From contig OV884059.1 of assembly GCA_930367215.1 (NCBI GenBank), forward strand, positions 235,289,803 through 235,353,802: DNA of 64,000 nucleotides. Reading direction: 5' to 3'. Made by a program: the position numbers and the translations under genes. The notes under the pieces are model-generated. The model was not told where the DNA came from and did not search any database. It worked only from the letters and a program-made list of their open reading frames with translations. Of the stretch, positions 11,551 to 20,802 are shown piece after piece (positions within the stretch are counted from its first letter, which is position 1; each line of letters opens with the position of its first letter). Source of the DNA: Pollenia angustigena (lineage: Eukaryota; Arthropoda; Insecta; Diptera; Polleniidae).

Positions 11551-14137
11551 TTATCGCTCATCTAATTGGATAAGTGCTGCAGTGTCTCTTCTTCTTAAGC
11601 GAGTGTGGCCGCTATCATTTAAAATATTTCGTGCTAGTGGGTTCGGGTGCGATTCGAGCCTTTTTAAGTATTTTACTGCATATTTCGTAATCATAGTTTT
11701 AACTAATGGAACATTAAGATCCTTGTGAATATTTGAGTTTTTAACATACCAAGGGGCAGCTGTGATTATTCGAAGTAGTTTATTTTGGCGCCTTTGAATT
11801 TTTTCGATATTAGAGGCCGAGGCAGTGCCCCATAACTGAATACCATAGCACCAGATTGGCTTTAAGATGGAGTTGTAAAGAAGAAGTTTGCAGTCGAGAC
11901 TAAGGACAGAGTTTCTTCCAATAAGCCAATGAATTTGGATGGCTTTTAGTTTCATTTGAGTTAATTTTGCCTCTATATGGCTTTTCCACGTTAAACGGCG
12001 ATCTAGATGAATACCGAGGTATTTTACATGCGAATTTTGATTCCCGACGCAAGGTGAATGTTATATGTACGCATTTTTGCTCATTGACCTCTATCCTCCA
12101 TTGCTTTAACCATAGTTCGAGTTGAAATATATGATCCTGTAGGTATCGAGATGCTTCTTGACGGTTTTCGTGCACGCTCAAAAAAGCTGTATCATCAGCA
12201 AATGTTGAAGTTTGTGTGTAGTTGTTTGTTGGCATGTCCGAGGTATATATTAAGTATAAAAGTGGGCCCAGGATGCTTCCCTGAGGGACTTCAGCGTCTT
12301 TAATAATAAATTTTCGACCGACTAAGTAGCTTTCTAACAGCTTGTGTGTGTTTACTGGTAAGTTGAGCTTCAATTTATGTAATAAGCCTTCATGCCAGAC
12401 TTTATCAAAAGCTTGAGAAACATCGATGAAGAGAGCGGAGCAATATTTTTTTTCTTCAAAGGCTTTTCTTATTGCGTTTACTATACGATGGGTTTGCTCA
12501 ATTGTGCTGTGTTCTCTTCAAAAGCCGAATTGGTGGTTAGGAATACATCTATTTTCATTTAAAATTGGGGTTAATTTTGACGCTAACAGCTTCTCAAACA
12601 GCTTTGATATATTAGAAAGTAAGCTTATAGGCCTATATGACTCAACTTTTGTGTGATCCTTTCCAGGTTTAGGTATCATGGTGACTAAGGAGACCTTCCA
12701 CTTTTGAGGATAGTATTCAAGGCGTAAAATAGCATTAAAAATTAAAAGAATAATTTTCTTTGCTATGCTGGGTAGCTCCAAAAGCATTTTGTTGCTGATC
12801 TTATCAAAACCAGGAGCCTTCTTGGGGTTTAAATCACAAATAGCCTTTTCGATTTCTCTTATCTCAAATCTTAGCGGAACAGCTGCTCTAGCAGCAACAG
12901 GTGGTAACTCGACCGCAATATCGTGAGATATATTTGGGGTAAATACGTTTTTTAAATGATTGACATACAGATTTCCTTTTTCAGCATCATTTCTTGCCCA
13001 ACTTCCATTCAAGTTTCTTAATGGTGGTTTAGAGACAACTGGCCTTTTGAGATTTCTAGCTGCGCGCCATAATGAGTAGTTTGATTGTGGGGTTGCATCA
13101 AGTTCCTCAAGATATTTTTCCAGAGAAGCCGTTTTCTTAGTCTGCAGTAACTTTCTAAGTCTTTTTGTACACTCTTTAAGTAAGTTCTTAAGTTGAGGGG
13201 ATCTGTGCAATTGCCAATCTCTTCGAGCCCTCCTTTTTTCAGACAAAAGATGCTCGACATCTGTGGAATATATTTTAATAGTTTTTGTTTTTTTGGGGGC
13301 AATATTGGAATGTTGAACAGCTAGTTTCAGAAAACTGTCAAAATTGTCAATAGAGCGATCTACATAATCCGGTGTACTTAGCGGAATATTTTCTGTGCAA
13401 TGGGTACTGAGATATTTTTTATATTTTAACCAATTAATTTGCGTAGCTGTCGTCGGAGGTACAATTCTATTGGGGTTCATTATAGTAACAATTGTAGGTG
13501 TGTGGTCGGAAGATAAATCTAGGGAGGCTTCAACATGAATCGTTTCTATGGGAATGTTTTTAACCACGCCGAAATCGATGACATCTGGAATTTTTTGATG
13601 ATCAGTGGGCCAATATGTTGGTTGTCCGCTCGCTACCACATTTAAATCCATTTTAGAAATTGTGTTAAATAAAACACGACCCTTTGGTGTTATAAGTCGC
13701 GACCCCCAGAAGGTATGTTTAGCGTTATAATCGCCAGCGGCTAGGAAACACGGTCCTAATGATTAAAAATATTTATAATATTGGTCCTCCGATATTGAAA
13801 ATCTAGGCGGGGAGTATAACGATGAAATTACTAGGTTTCTATTTAATTCCTCAACGCAAATGTTCGTTGCTTGGAGATAATCTTCACGATGATCACACAT
13901 TAGGTAGTGTTTCACTCGGGTTTTTATTAAAATGGCAGAACCTCCACAAGCTCTATCTCGAGGGTCCTTGGTATCATATAGTATATAACCATTTATTTTA
14001 AACGTATTTCTTGAGGTCAAATGAGTTTCAGAAATCATCATGACATCAATTTGTTTATTTTTAAGAAAGTATTCTAATTCATTTTTATGTTGGCGGATGC
14101 CGTTTGCGTTCCAAAAACAAATTTTTAAACAGTTCAT
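11551..14137 (-). pseudogene. LINE 1 ORF2, endonuclease and reverse transcriptase
   Basis: Starts at 14137 (MNCLKICFWNANGIRQ). APE-type endonuclease with SETHL, then AAGDYNAKH and SSDHTP. Reverse transcriptase with YRPISLLSN, DVSQAFDKVWH, VPQGSILGPLLY and the catalytic FADD. One reading frame runs from 14137 to about 12040 and is broken only by TAA (13763-13765) and TGA (12518-12520, where CGA/Arg is expected). A small deletion with a frameshift near 12050 leads into the C-terminal part (11551-11955). Inactive but little decayed. Confidence 0.9.
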
Positions 14138-15650
14138 GGTTTATTAAGTACAGCTTGCAATAACATCGATTGCATTCTAAGCATTTCCTGCATCATATTT
14201 CCCATTGTGTTCGTAAAATTATTTACCGTTTGCACTAATGTTTCCATGGTTTTTTCTAAGCGACTTAAATTAGAAACCGGAGTTTCATCATTACTTGGCG
14301 AAGCACCTTGCATTGGCTGATGGTTTGATTTTAGGACGTTAGCGTAAGAGGTTCTGTTATTACTAGGCTGGGGGGCTTGAATTGCATTTGTGTTTACTTG
14401 ATTTGCAACCTGCATTTGAGGGGTATTTGTTTTTGGTCCAACCGTCTGCTTGACGATATTATATACAGGGCATCCTCTATAATTGGCAGCGTGATTACCG
14501 CCACAGTTGCTACATTTTTTTACGTTGGGGTCGGTTTTAGACTTATCGCAAGAAACTGTACCGTGTAGTTCACCACATACTACGCAGACAGGGGGTAAAT
14601 AGCAGTATGCCTTAGTATGACCGTACTCTTGACAGTTTAAACATTGAACGGGACCATTTCTTTTGTGCGGCTCTTCTATAGTTATTCTTCTGTAGAGAAT
14701 ATATTTTAAATTGTAAATAGGATGTGTTTCGTTTTTTTTAAGTTTTACGTCGCCGGGTTCAAACTCAACTCGAAAGAGTGGTTGGGGAATTTTTTCTCTA
14801 TTTTTAATATTTACTACATGCTTTACCTTGAAGCCTTTTTCTTCTAAGAATGTTTTAACCTCTTCTGGGTCTACGCATGAGTCAATGCCCTTGATTACTA
14901 CCTGAAGACCTTTACTGCTCTTCAGTTGATAAGTATAAAATTTTATCCAGAGTCTCAAATCTTGTAATTACTTTTCGAAAATCATCCTCGTGATTCACCT
15001 GTATTTTAGTCTCGTTAATGATACCGCGCTTTATTGCAGCTACATAAAAGGAATTTTCACCTATCACCGAAATTAAACTTTTTATTAACTCATTAGAGTT
15101 TTGCTCTCTAAGGTATATCGGGGGTGGCTTAGACGATTTAATGACGTTTGGTGCTTCAGAGGATTCATCCTCCAGAATCGCAAAACGATTTTGTGTATTT
15201 ATTTTATCAAAAGATGGTACTTTTGAGGCCGAAGCAACTGCTGCAGAGGTAGGGCTGCGTCCCCGTTTAAGCACTGTTATGTACCTGTCCATACCAACTT
15301 GTACTGTAGGCTTTTTGGCAGCTTTTTACAGGGGGGTTTTCCATTGCATTTGTGTTTAAGTTCATGGTTTCATTTCCCACTAAATTTGTTTTTGACGTCA
15401 CGGCAATACTTGCTGGCCTGGCAACACTTGTCACCAAATCTAGTTGTAGTTTTTTTAATGAGTCACTATCCACTGTTTTTGTAAACACCGAGGGTGATAG
15501 GGAACGTGTTCTAGTAATTGGCTTAGCCGTTAAATAGTTTATATTATTTTGTTTAGTTTTATTTATTTCCGCATTATTTTCGTTTGATTGAACTAAAACG
15601 TAAACGTTTCTTTCATTTTGTCTTAGTGTTGTTTCACTGTTCGTACTCAT
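14134..15650 (-). pseudogene. LINE 1 ORF1, gag-like RNA-binding protein
   Basis: Starts at ATG 15648-15650 (MSTNSETTLRQNE) and ends with TGA at 14134-14136. It reads through three frames (about 15267-15650, 14912-15292, 14134-14958), so two frameshifts break it. The C-terminal half carries three CCHC-type knuckles (CLNCQEYGHTKAYC, CVVCGELHGTVSC, CSNCGGNHAANYRGC), as in Jockey ORF1 proteins that bind the element RNA. The stop overlaps the ORF2 start as ATGA. Confidence 0.88.
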
Positions 15651-15887
15651 GCAAAGAGTTGTTTTTGTTTTTCACCGTTTTGCTTTGCTTTAATATTTTT
15701 TTTATTTATTGTATTTTACAACAACAAAAAAAACAAGAAATTTTAATGTTTTTGTTCAGAATATGTATACACATGTATGAACATTCATACATACGTATTT
15801 ATTTTTACTGTTTTATTTTATTTAATTTTATCGTTTTAAATTGTTCACTATTATGTTTAATAATTTAAATAACAAAATATGTATATT

Positions 15888-16114
15888 ATTTTTTTTAAGC
15901 GTCCATTCGCTGCTTATATTACAAAATCAAATGTGAATAATTAATAGTTAAAATCGTATGCGGGGCTAAAATACACGTCTGTATCACAACAAAGCACAAA
16001 CCGAAGTCGACTGATATGATAAAGGTATGTCATATTACTTGAGTTTTTGGCATGTATTAATACAAAGTATAATAGTGTAATCTAGCCTTTAGGGAACTAT
16101 TCTTCTCGCGTTAA
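15888..16114. other. TIR-element remainder and end of a MITE
   Basis: No gene. From 16026 to 16091 lies GTCATATTACTTGAG..TAATCTAGCCTT, the mirror image of 16117-16178, so two ends of one MITE family face each other across about 25 bp (TAGGGAACTATTCTTCTCGCG). Confidence 0.55.
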
Positions 16115-16469
16115 GGCTAGATTACACTATTATACTTTGTATTAATACATGTCAAAATCTCAAGTAATATGACAAAGTGTGATAGTGTGAATGCAATATG
16201 TCACGAAATTGACAAATATTAAGAAAAAAGTTTGACATCCCATACGACTTCATCGTTTTTTGAAAAATTTCTAAACAATAATACTTTTCATTGGATCAGG
16301 GTTGCATTTTATTTCATGTGTGAGTGTTTATACTTTGTGTGATGGTCTGAACACAAACTGTCATGTTACGTTAGATTTTTTGACAGTCGCAACAAAACTC
16401 ATTAGATTTCTATTTCACAAAGTATTATGGAATACGTAAGACTTGTGAGATAGTGTAATCTAGGCTTTA
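16115..16469. mobile_element. MITE with AAGGCTAGATTACAC termini
   Basis: Left end AAGGCTAGATTACACTATT; right end GATAGTGTAATCTAGGCTT. Related fragments are at 46142-46170 and 63779-64000, the latter sharing more than 90 bases with 16197-16300 (CATCCCATACGACTTCATCG). AT-rich, non-coding. Confidence 0.7.
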
Positions 16470-16852
16470 GTTACATGTCTAGATGCATAGGCCAGTTTAC
16501 ACGGTAATACATTGTATTACGACATAATGTAGAATGAGAGAAATCATATCATGTAAAAGCAAAATGCATTGAGTAAGAGAGAATACGAATACAAAATCTG
16601 ACAAGCGTTCGGTAAATGGTTTTTTTCTAAACCATTTTAGAAACTTATACATATATTTTCATCACACCAGAGGTGCATTTTAACGGAGTATATTGAAGGT
16701 GGTAGCATTTTTATACAATTACAAAAACAACTAAAATCAACTCAGGAAATTTTCATGTTGTTTTTGTAAAAATTGTAAAACTGCAACCATCTGCTTTTTT
16801 GTTATTATTTTTGATTTTACTTATAGCATCCGTGTAAACATAAAGTATGCTC

Positions 16853-17056
16853 CAAGGCGAATTAACTCCAGGTAAGCTCAACTCGTCAGCCGTTCGTCAG
16901 CTGTATCCACGGCGAATTAAAAAAAATGGTGAAACGTCAAAATATTGTTTTGTTTCTATACTGAAATTTGACAACAAGTCAGAAAATTGCAAAAACAAAA
17001 TACATGGGGCTTTTTGTAGTAGTAGAGTTGCACTTACCTGTTATAAATTCGCCTTG
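16853..17056. mobile_element. 204-bp MITE, CAAGGCGAATT family
   Basis: CAAGGCGAATTAACTCCAGG at the left and ACCTGTTATAAATTCGCCTTG at the right in inverted sense. Flanking GTATGCTC (16845-16852) and GTATACTC (17057-17064) form an 8-bp duplication with one mismatch. Same family as 4324-4519. Non-coding. Confidence 0.75.
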
Positions 17057-17298
17057 GTATACTCTCAACAGACTTTTATTTTTTTCTTTTAAGCACGGAT
17101 AGAATTTCATATTGGGTCTCATGCATAAAAACGAGCAAAAGCGCTGAGTTGAGACAGGTGAGCAATTGCTCGTAAGTCGAGTTCGATCAAACAGCAACAG
17201 CTTTTGCTCAATTTCGTATGCATAAAAATGAGTTCAAACCAATTGCAATTACTTGAGCAAAGGGAGATCAAACGTCTAATTGTTTTTGAAGTGCAAAC

Positions 17299-17376
17299 AT
17301 GTCGTCAAGTGAAAGTGAAGTAGAAGTAGAATCAAATAATAATAATACTCATCGCTTTGATTTGTGTGTTTTTTAA
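17299..17376 (+). pseudogene. Start of a second Harbinger ORF (acidic N-terminus)
   Basis: ATG at 17299 begins MSSSESEVEVESNNNNTH and stops after about 25 codons. It faces the nuclease gene head-on, where Harbinger elements usually carry a second, Myb/SANT-like protein. I infer it is the remnant of that gene, cut by the internal deletion. Little sequence remains, so identity is uncertain. Confidence 0.4.
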
Positions 17377-17814
17377 TTTTTATATGAGTACAATCAATCA
17401 CTCCAATTGCAAATGGAAAGCAATAATTTGCTTGCCATTTTATTTGAGCATCTTTTATTTCATCTGCATCTTTCGGGAATTTTATCCACTCGCTTGCTTT
17501 GGCAGATATAAGTTTCGCAAACTTCCGCAATAGTTCGTGGCACAGTTGATTAGTGGACTCCAATATCTGTGGAATCCAGGTTCTGCACAAAATCTTAAAT
17601 ACAGTCGAATTTTATTGCTACCACGTGTTTCTTCAGACTCCTCAAAAAAATAATTAGCCAATAAGCAGATGCTTCTGTCTATCACACCTATGTATTTATC
17701 ATTTTATTATTAATTATGTATATATGTATAATTTTTTATCCTCACTTGCTAAGTTTGTTTTACGCTGTTGATAACATTTTGTATTTCTTTGTGGCACAAA
17801 ATATTCAGCCATGA
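17354..17814 (-). pseudogene. Harbinger nuclease (HARBI1-like), truncated
   Basis: Possible start at 17811-17813 (MAEYFVPQRNTKCYQQRK), then an apparent intron with donor AA/GTGAGG and acceptor near 17690, then IDRSICLLANYFFEESEET. After a frameshift near 17590 comes the recognisable DDE nuclease stretch with KFPKDADEI, CFPFAIGVIDCTHI and KIKKHTNQSDEY, including the first catalytic Asp in GVIDCTHI. The downstream catalytic part is deleted. Catalyses cut-and-paste transposition in intact relatives. Confidence 0.82.
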
Positions 17815-18100
17815 TTCCTTTTTACTGTATGCGAGCAACTATAAGGCAGGCTCAACAAAGCAAGAGCTCAAAAAAGAAAGCAAAAATGAGCAAAAGCTCA
17901 TCTATCTTAGTTCAAACTGAGCCAGACGAGATCAAACGTGAGCAGTGAGTAAAAGCAAATACATTAAATTTTATTTTGCATACGACAAGCACCTTTTACT
18001 CAAAAAATCGAGTCCGAGCTCAAGCTCGCGTTTTATGCATGAGACCCATTATTTTGTTTCTACAAAGTCGTAATACATTGTATTACCGTGTAAACTGGTC

Positions 18101-18640
18101 TTTAGACGAGGAGTAAACATATAATTTAAATATTGCTAATTTTTAAGACAAAATTTTAATTGAATTAACTTTTCAATTTTTATATTTTATATGGTGAAGT
18201 ATTATCAATTTGTGCCCATTAATTAATAATTAAAATAAAAAAAATAAATAAATAAATAATTGCAGAACTTTTTTTACTGTTTTATTTTTCTAATGCACTT
18301 TTTAGATAATACAAATTAATACCAAACGGATCTTTCAACAAAAACTTCAAAATATCGGCGAATAATTATTAGACAATAACAACCTAAATCTTCTTGGGTG
18401 ACTGCCTTAATAACAGTTTTGATCATTGAGAACCACCTGTGTTGACATATGTTGTTTTTTCTGCACAGACTTTTAGTCTTCGTACCACTTTGTTTTTTTT
18501 TTTTTGTTCTCCGCTAGGATCAAACATTTAAAGGATATTTGTCCGAAATTTTTACGAAAATTTAGTAAGACCTATATTCACATGACTGTTTAAGAAAAAC
18601 TTTAAAAAGTTTAATACCTAGCCCAAAATTTCATCTAGAA
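18101..18640. other. AT-rich internal part of the 8.4-kb TIR element
   Basis: Includes an AAATAAATAAATAAATAA run at 18239-18260. No gene, no conserved protein reading. From about 18650 it enters the right terminal repeat. Confidence 0.4.
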
Positions 18641-18705
18641 CGGTTTTTTGGCTCTCCTGAAAAATTTGATTTTTAGACATACGTGGTTGCCCATGAAAAC
18701 CACAG

Positions 18706-18815
18706 ATTTCTTGCCGGACAGAAAAAGTTTGTTGGTAAGGGGGCGACGCTGTATGCTAGACACTCTTTACTTCTTGCATCTCTCGCGAACAAACTTTTTC
18801 TGTCCGGCAAGAAAT
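18706..18815. mobile_element. 110-bp hairpin MITE in the right terminal repeat
   Basis: Perfect 28-bp arms ATTTCTTGCCGGACAGAAAA.. and their complement ending ..CTGTCCGGCAAGAAAT, with a GC-richer loop GGGGGCGACGCTGTATGC. Absent from the left terminal repeat (10431-10484), where ACATTTCTGTGGTTTTC is continuous, so it was added after that element formed. Confidence 0.8.
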
Positions 18816-18939
18816 GTCCATAGTGTAAATTGCGACTTAGCAGTTACGTAAGAATAGTAATTAAATCAAAAAATTTTTTAAGCAGGCCTTTAAAAAGGCC
18901 TGAAGTAAGAAGGTCTTCTGAGTTTTACCGCTGGGACCA

Positions 18940-19040
18940 TGTGTGTATATACTCTTGAATGTGTACACAATACAACACCAGAGACCTGCGCCGAAGCTGC
19001 TAAGCCGGCCGCCGATAAATATATTTGCCGCCGTCACCTA
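18940..19040. repeat. GC-richer repeat, inverted partner at 22725-22800
   Basis: CAACACCAGAGACCTGCGCC..GCCGCCG is found in opposite orientation near 22730-22797 (GGCGCAGGTCTCTGTACAACAC). The pair brackets the 3.7 kb before the zinc-finger gene and may be the two ends of an old TIR element. GC content is clearly above the surroundings. Confidence 0.5.
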
Positions 19041-19219
19041 CAATTTTTTAGCTAAAAATCGGCTCCAGCTTAGCCACAGATTACTTTGTAAAGAATTTAC
19101 CCTGCAGCCACACGTTCAAGTTTTTCGTGATACATTGTCTTTTACATATCTGTTTATCAAATTTACATAAATTGAAAGCTGTGACGTAGGCTGCATTCAA
19201 TTTTTAAGAAATTTACTTT

Positions 19220-19361
19220 GTCTGGGATCACACTTAAAAGTTTTCTTTCAGAAAGTCTGAGATTATGCGTGAGAGTGGAAAAAGGAACAGCATGTTCTCT
19301 TCCCCTCTCACCAATAAACTCGGACTTTCTGAAAGAAAACTTTCATAGTGTGAACCCAGAC
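19220..19361. mobile_element. 142-bp fold-back MITE, GTCTGGG termini, second copy
   Basis: GTCTGGGATCACACTTAAAA opposite CATAGTGTGAACCCAGAC with CTTTCAGAAAGTCTGA arms. It is flanked by TTT on both sides (19217-19219 and 19362-19364). It shares the centre AGCATGTTCTCTTCCCCTCT with the copy at 3472-3604. Confidence 0.85.
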
Positions 19362-19442
19362 TTTCAAAATGTCATCAAGAAAACAATTTATAGAGACAAA
19401 CTTGTAATCATCTGTTAAATTGAACTTAAAATTCAAAAGGTA

Positions 19443-19725
19443 CCCTGCAAATGGTCTATTTAACATTTCGATGTCAGGACAGGACCATATAACCCAGCCT
19501 TGGACTACAAAGGAGTAGTTTTAAAACTACTCCATGGTACACTCAAGAGGATTAGTTTTGAAGTCGTTTAAAAACGAAAGCACGTCGTTTAAAAACGAAG
19601 ACATGTCGTCCCACTACAAACACTTTTTAACAATGACATGGTCCATGTGTGCATTACATCGCGCCAGTCCATGGAGTAGTCCATTTTATCAAAATGGATC
19701 AGGTGGCCCAATACTATTTGCAGGG
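19443..19725. mobile_element. MITE with CCCTGCAAAT termini
   Basis: CCCTGCAAATGG at the left and ACTATTTGCAGGG at the right. Internal features are AAAGGAGTAGTTTTAAAACTA and GGAGTAGTCCATTTTATC. The copy at 41887-42218 has the same ends and centre, and a short relative is at 63829. Non-coding. Confidence 0.75.
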
Positions 19726-19739
19726 CTATAACACACTAA

Positions 19740-20107
19740 TTAAAATTCATTTGCTTTTGTGTGTTAATATTTTTTTTTCGTGCTTTATGTGGTTTTCACA
19801 ATAAAGTATTTGATTCGTTAGCAAAGAGCAATCGACAATCAATATTTAAAAAACAAACAAATCGTCAGCTCAGAATTGGTTTGGCGCATATGCCAAAAAG
19901 TCGGAGTGGAGAAAAACGACAAAGAAGATTAACATGAAGATTTTACCACTGCTTCCGATATATGTTTTGAAGAAAAATTTACATTTTTGCGCACTTTCAT
20001 GAATAAAGTAAGAATATTTTTGAAAATGAAAAATATTGTTTTGTGCCGCATACGCCACTTTTCTAAAAACAAGCGGCTTTTTGTGCTGCATACGAATACT
20101 TATTGCG
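19740..20107. other. Intergenic, no gene recognised
   Basis: AT-rich sequence with a short minus-strand frame (19870-20130) that has no recognisable features. Nothing else supported. Confidence 0.35.
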
Positions 20108-20790
20108 TGAGTGACTGACTCATTCATCATCGTCCAGCCTTAACGCCTGAAGCTAAAGACTTGAAATTTGGACCGGAGGTAGACCTCTCCCCAAATCGAT
20201 CCACTAAGACGGGATTTTTAAGAATTCGAATGTTTAGGGGGTAAAAAAGGGTAAATTCGAAAACCTTTTATCTCCAAAACTAAAAGAGGTACAAAAAACT
20301 GTAATACATATCGTTGTTCTTTTAAAAAATAAGTGGACAGGTGTGTGGTTCTTTTTTGAAATTCGGCTCTTTTAGGGTGAAATCGGGTGAAACCTGAAAT
20401 TTGGTACGTTTTTGTCAGCCCATCTATCTTTTGATCCAATAAACCTAGAAATAAAGTTTATACCACATTCGAAACTTATAAAAAAAACTACGAATACAAG
20501 TTTGGTACTTTTTCGGAATTCGAACTTTTAATGTGTGAAAATCGTAACTACTTTTGGTACTTTTTTACAAAACATTTTGCATTTTGCAATTTTTGATACT
20601 ATAATGTAGGAAAAAACAGTACCAAAATGGGAAATACGTGAAATTTAATATCTTTCTTCAGCTTTATAGTTAATATTTGACCTCAAAACATAAAATTCAC
20701 CATGCAATGTCCTGAGTTAATGCTTTATATCTGAGAAACCACAAAAAATTTCGCGAAACAGATTTTGGATTAAAAAAAAATATATATACC
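20108..20790. repeat. Dispersed repeat B, copy 1
   Basis: TGACTGACTCATTCATCATC..AACGCCTGAAGCT..CCCCAAATCGATCCACT and later TATCTCCAAAACTAAA and GCCCATCTATCTTTTG match 41857-41886 plus 42221-42700. It gives the empty site for the MITE inserted at 41887-42218. Includes repeated TTTTGGTACTTTTT motifs. No ORF. Confidence 0.75.
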
Positions 20791-20802
20791 TAACTCAATT
20801 TT

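Larger units (their letters stand above)
11391..15873 (-). mobile_element. Jockey-clade LINE, nearly full length
   Basis: Non-LTR retrotransposon in minus orientation. It ends in an A-tail (T-run at 11391-11402) and is flanked by a 14-bp duplication AAAATATGTATATT (11377-11390 and 15874-15887), so the 5' end at 15873 is a true insertion boundary. ORF1 (zinc-knuckle protein) and ORF2 (endonuclease, reverse transcriptase) are both present. About 4.5 kb, close to the usual length of Jockey elements. Confidence 0.92.
17114..18047. mobile_element. PIF/Harbinger transposon, deletion derivative
   Basis: Terminal inverted repeats GGGTCTCATGCATAAAA and TTTTATGCATGAGACCC. The three-base target ATT is duplicated (17111-17113 and 18048-18050), as in PIF/Harbinger. 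GAGCAAAAGC-type motifs repeat in both subterminal zones. Contains a broken nuclease gene on the minus strand and the start of an opposite-strand ORF. Confidence 0.88.
16490..18100. mobile_element. TIR element (GGCCAGTTTACACGG) holding two others
   Basis: Left end GGCCAGTTTACACGGTAATA; right end TATTACCGTGTAAACTGGTC, with about 35 bp of terminal inverted repeat including ACATTGTATTACGAC. Inside lie a CAAGGCG fold-back (16853-17056) and a Harbinger derivative (17114-18047). No transposase of its own is seen. Confidence 0.7.
10431..18836. mobile_element. 8.4-kb TIR element (GTCGCAATTT termini) carrying other elements
   Basis: Left end GTCGCAATTTACACTATGG; right end CCATAGTGTAAATTGCGAC. Homology continues through GTGGTTTTCATGGGCAACC for more than 50 bp, the right arm being interrupted by a small hairpin (18706-18815). 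TTA flanks both sides (10428-10430 and 18837-18839), and the empty site is seen at 9711-9730. The three-base TTA duplication suggests PIF/Harbinger. Subtracting the LINE and the nested TIR element leaves roughly 2.3 kb of own sequence, with internal repeats (TTGAGTTTTTGATGC-like at about 10500 and 10915) and no recognisable transposase of its own. Confidence 0.75.
8362..18935. mobile_element. CCCAGCGG element, outer copy, split into three pieces
   Basis: Pieces are 8362-8726, 9898-10430 and 18837-18935. It starts CCAGCGGGAAAAAGAAGG and ends TTTTACCGCTGGG. The pieces join without loss when the hAT-like insertion (8727-9897) and the 8.4-kb insertion (10431-18836) are removed, and the intact sister copy at 8851-9815 confirms the order. 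The body repeats AAGGCCTTTT and related palindromic AGGCCT blocks many times, probably transposase sites. No ORF of note; the 85-codon frame at 8330 is repeat sequence. Confidence 0.8.
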
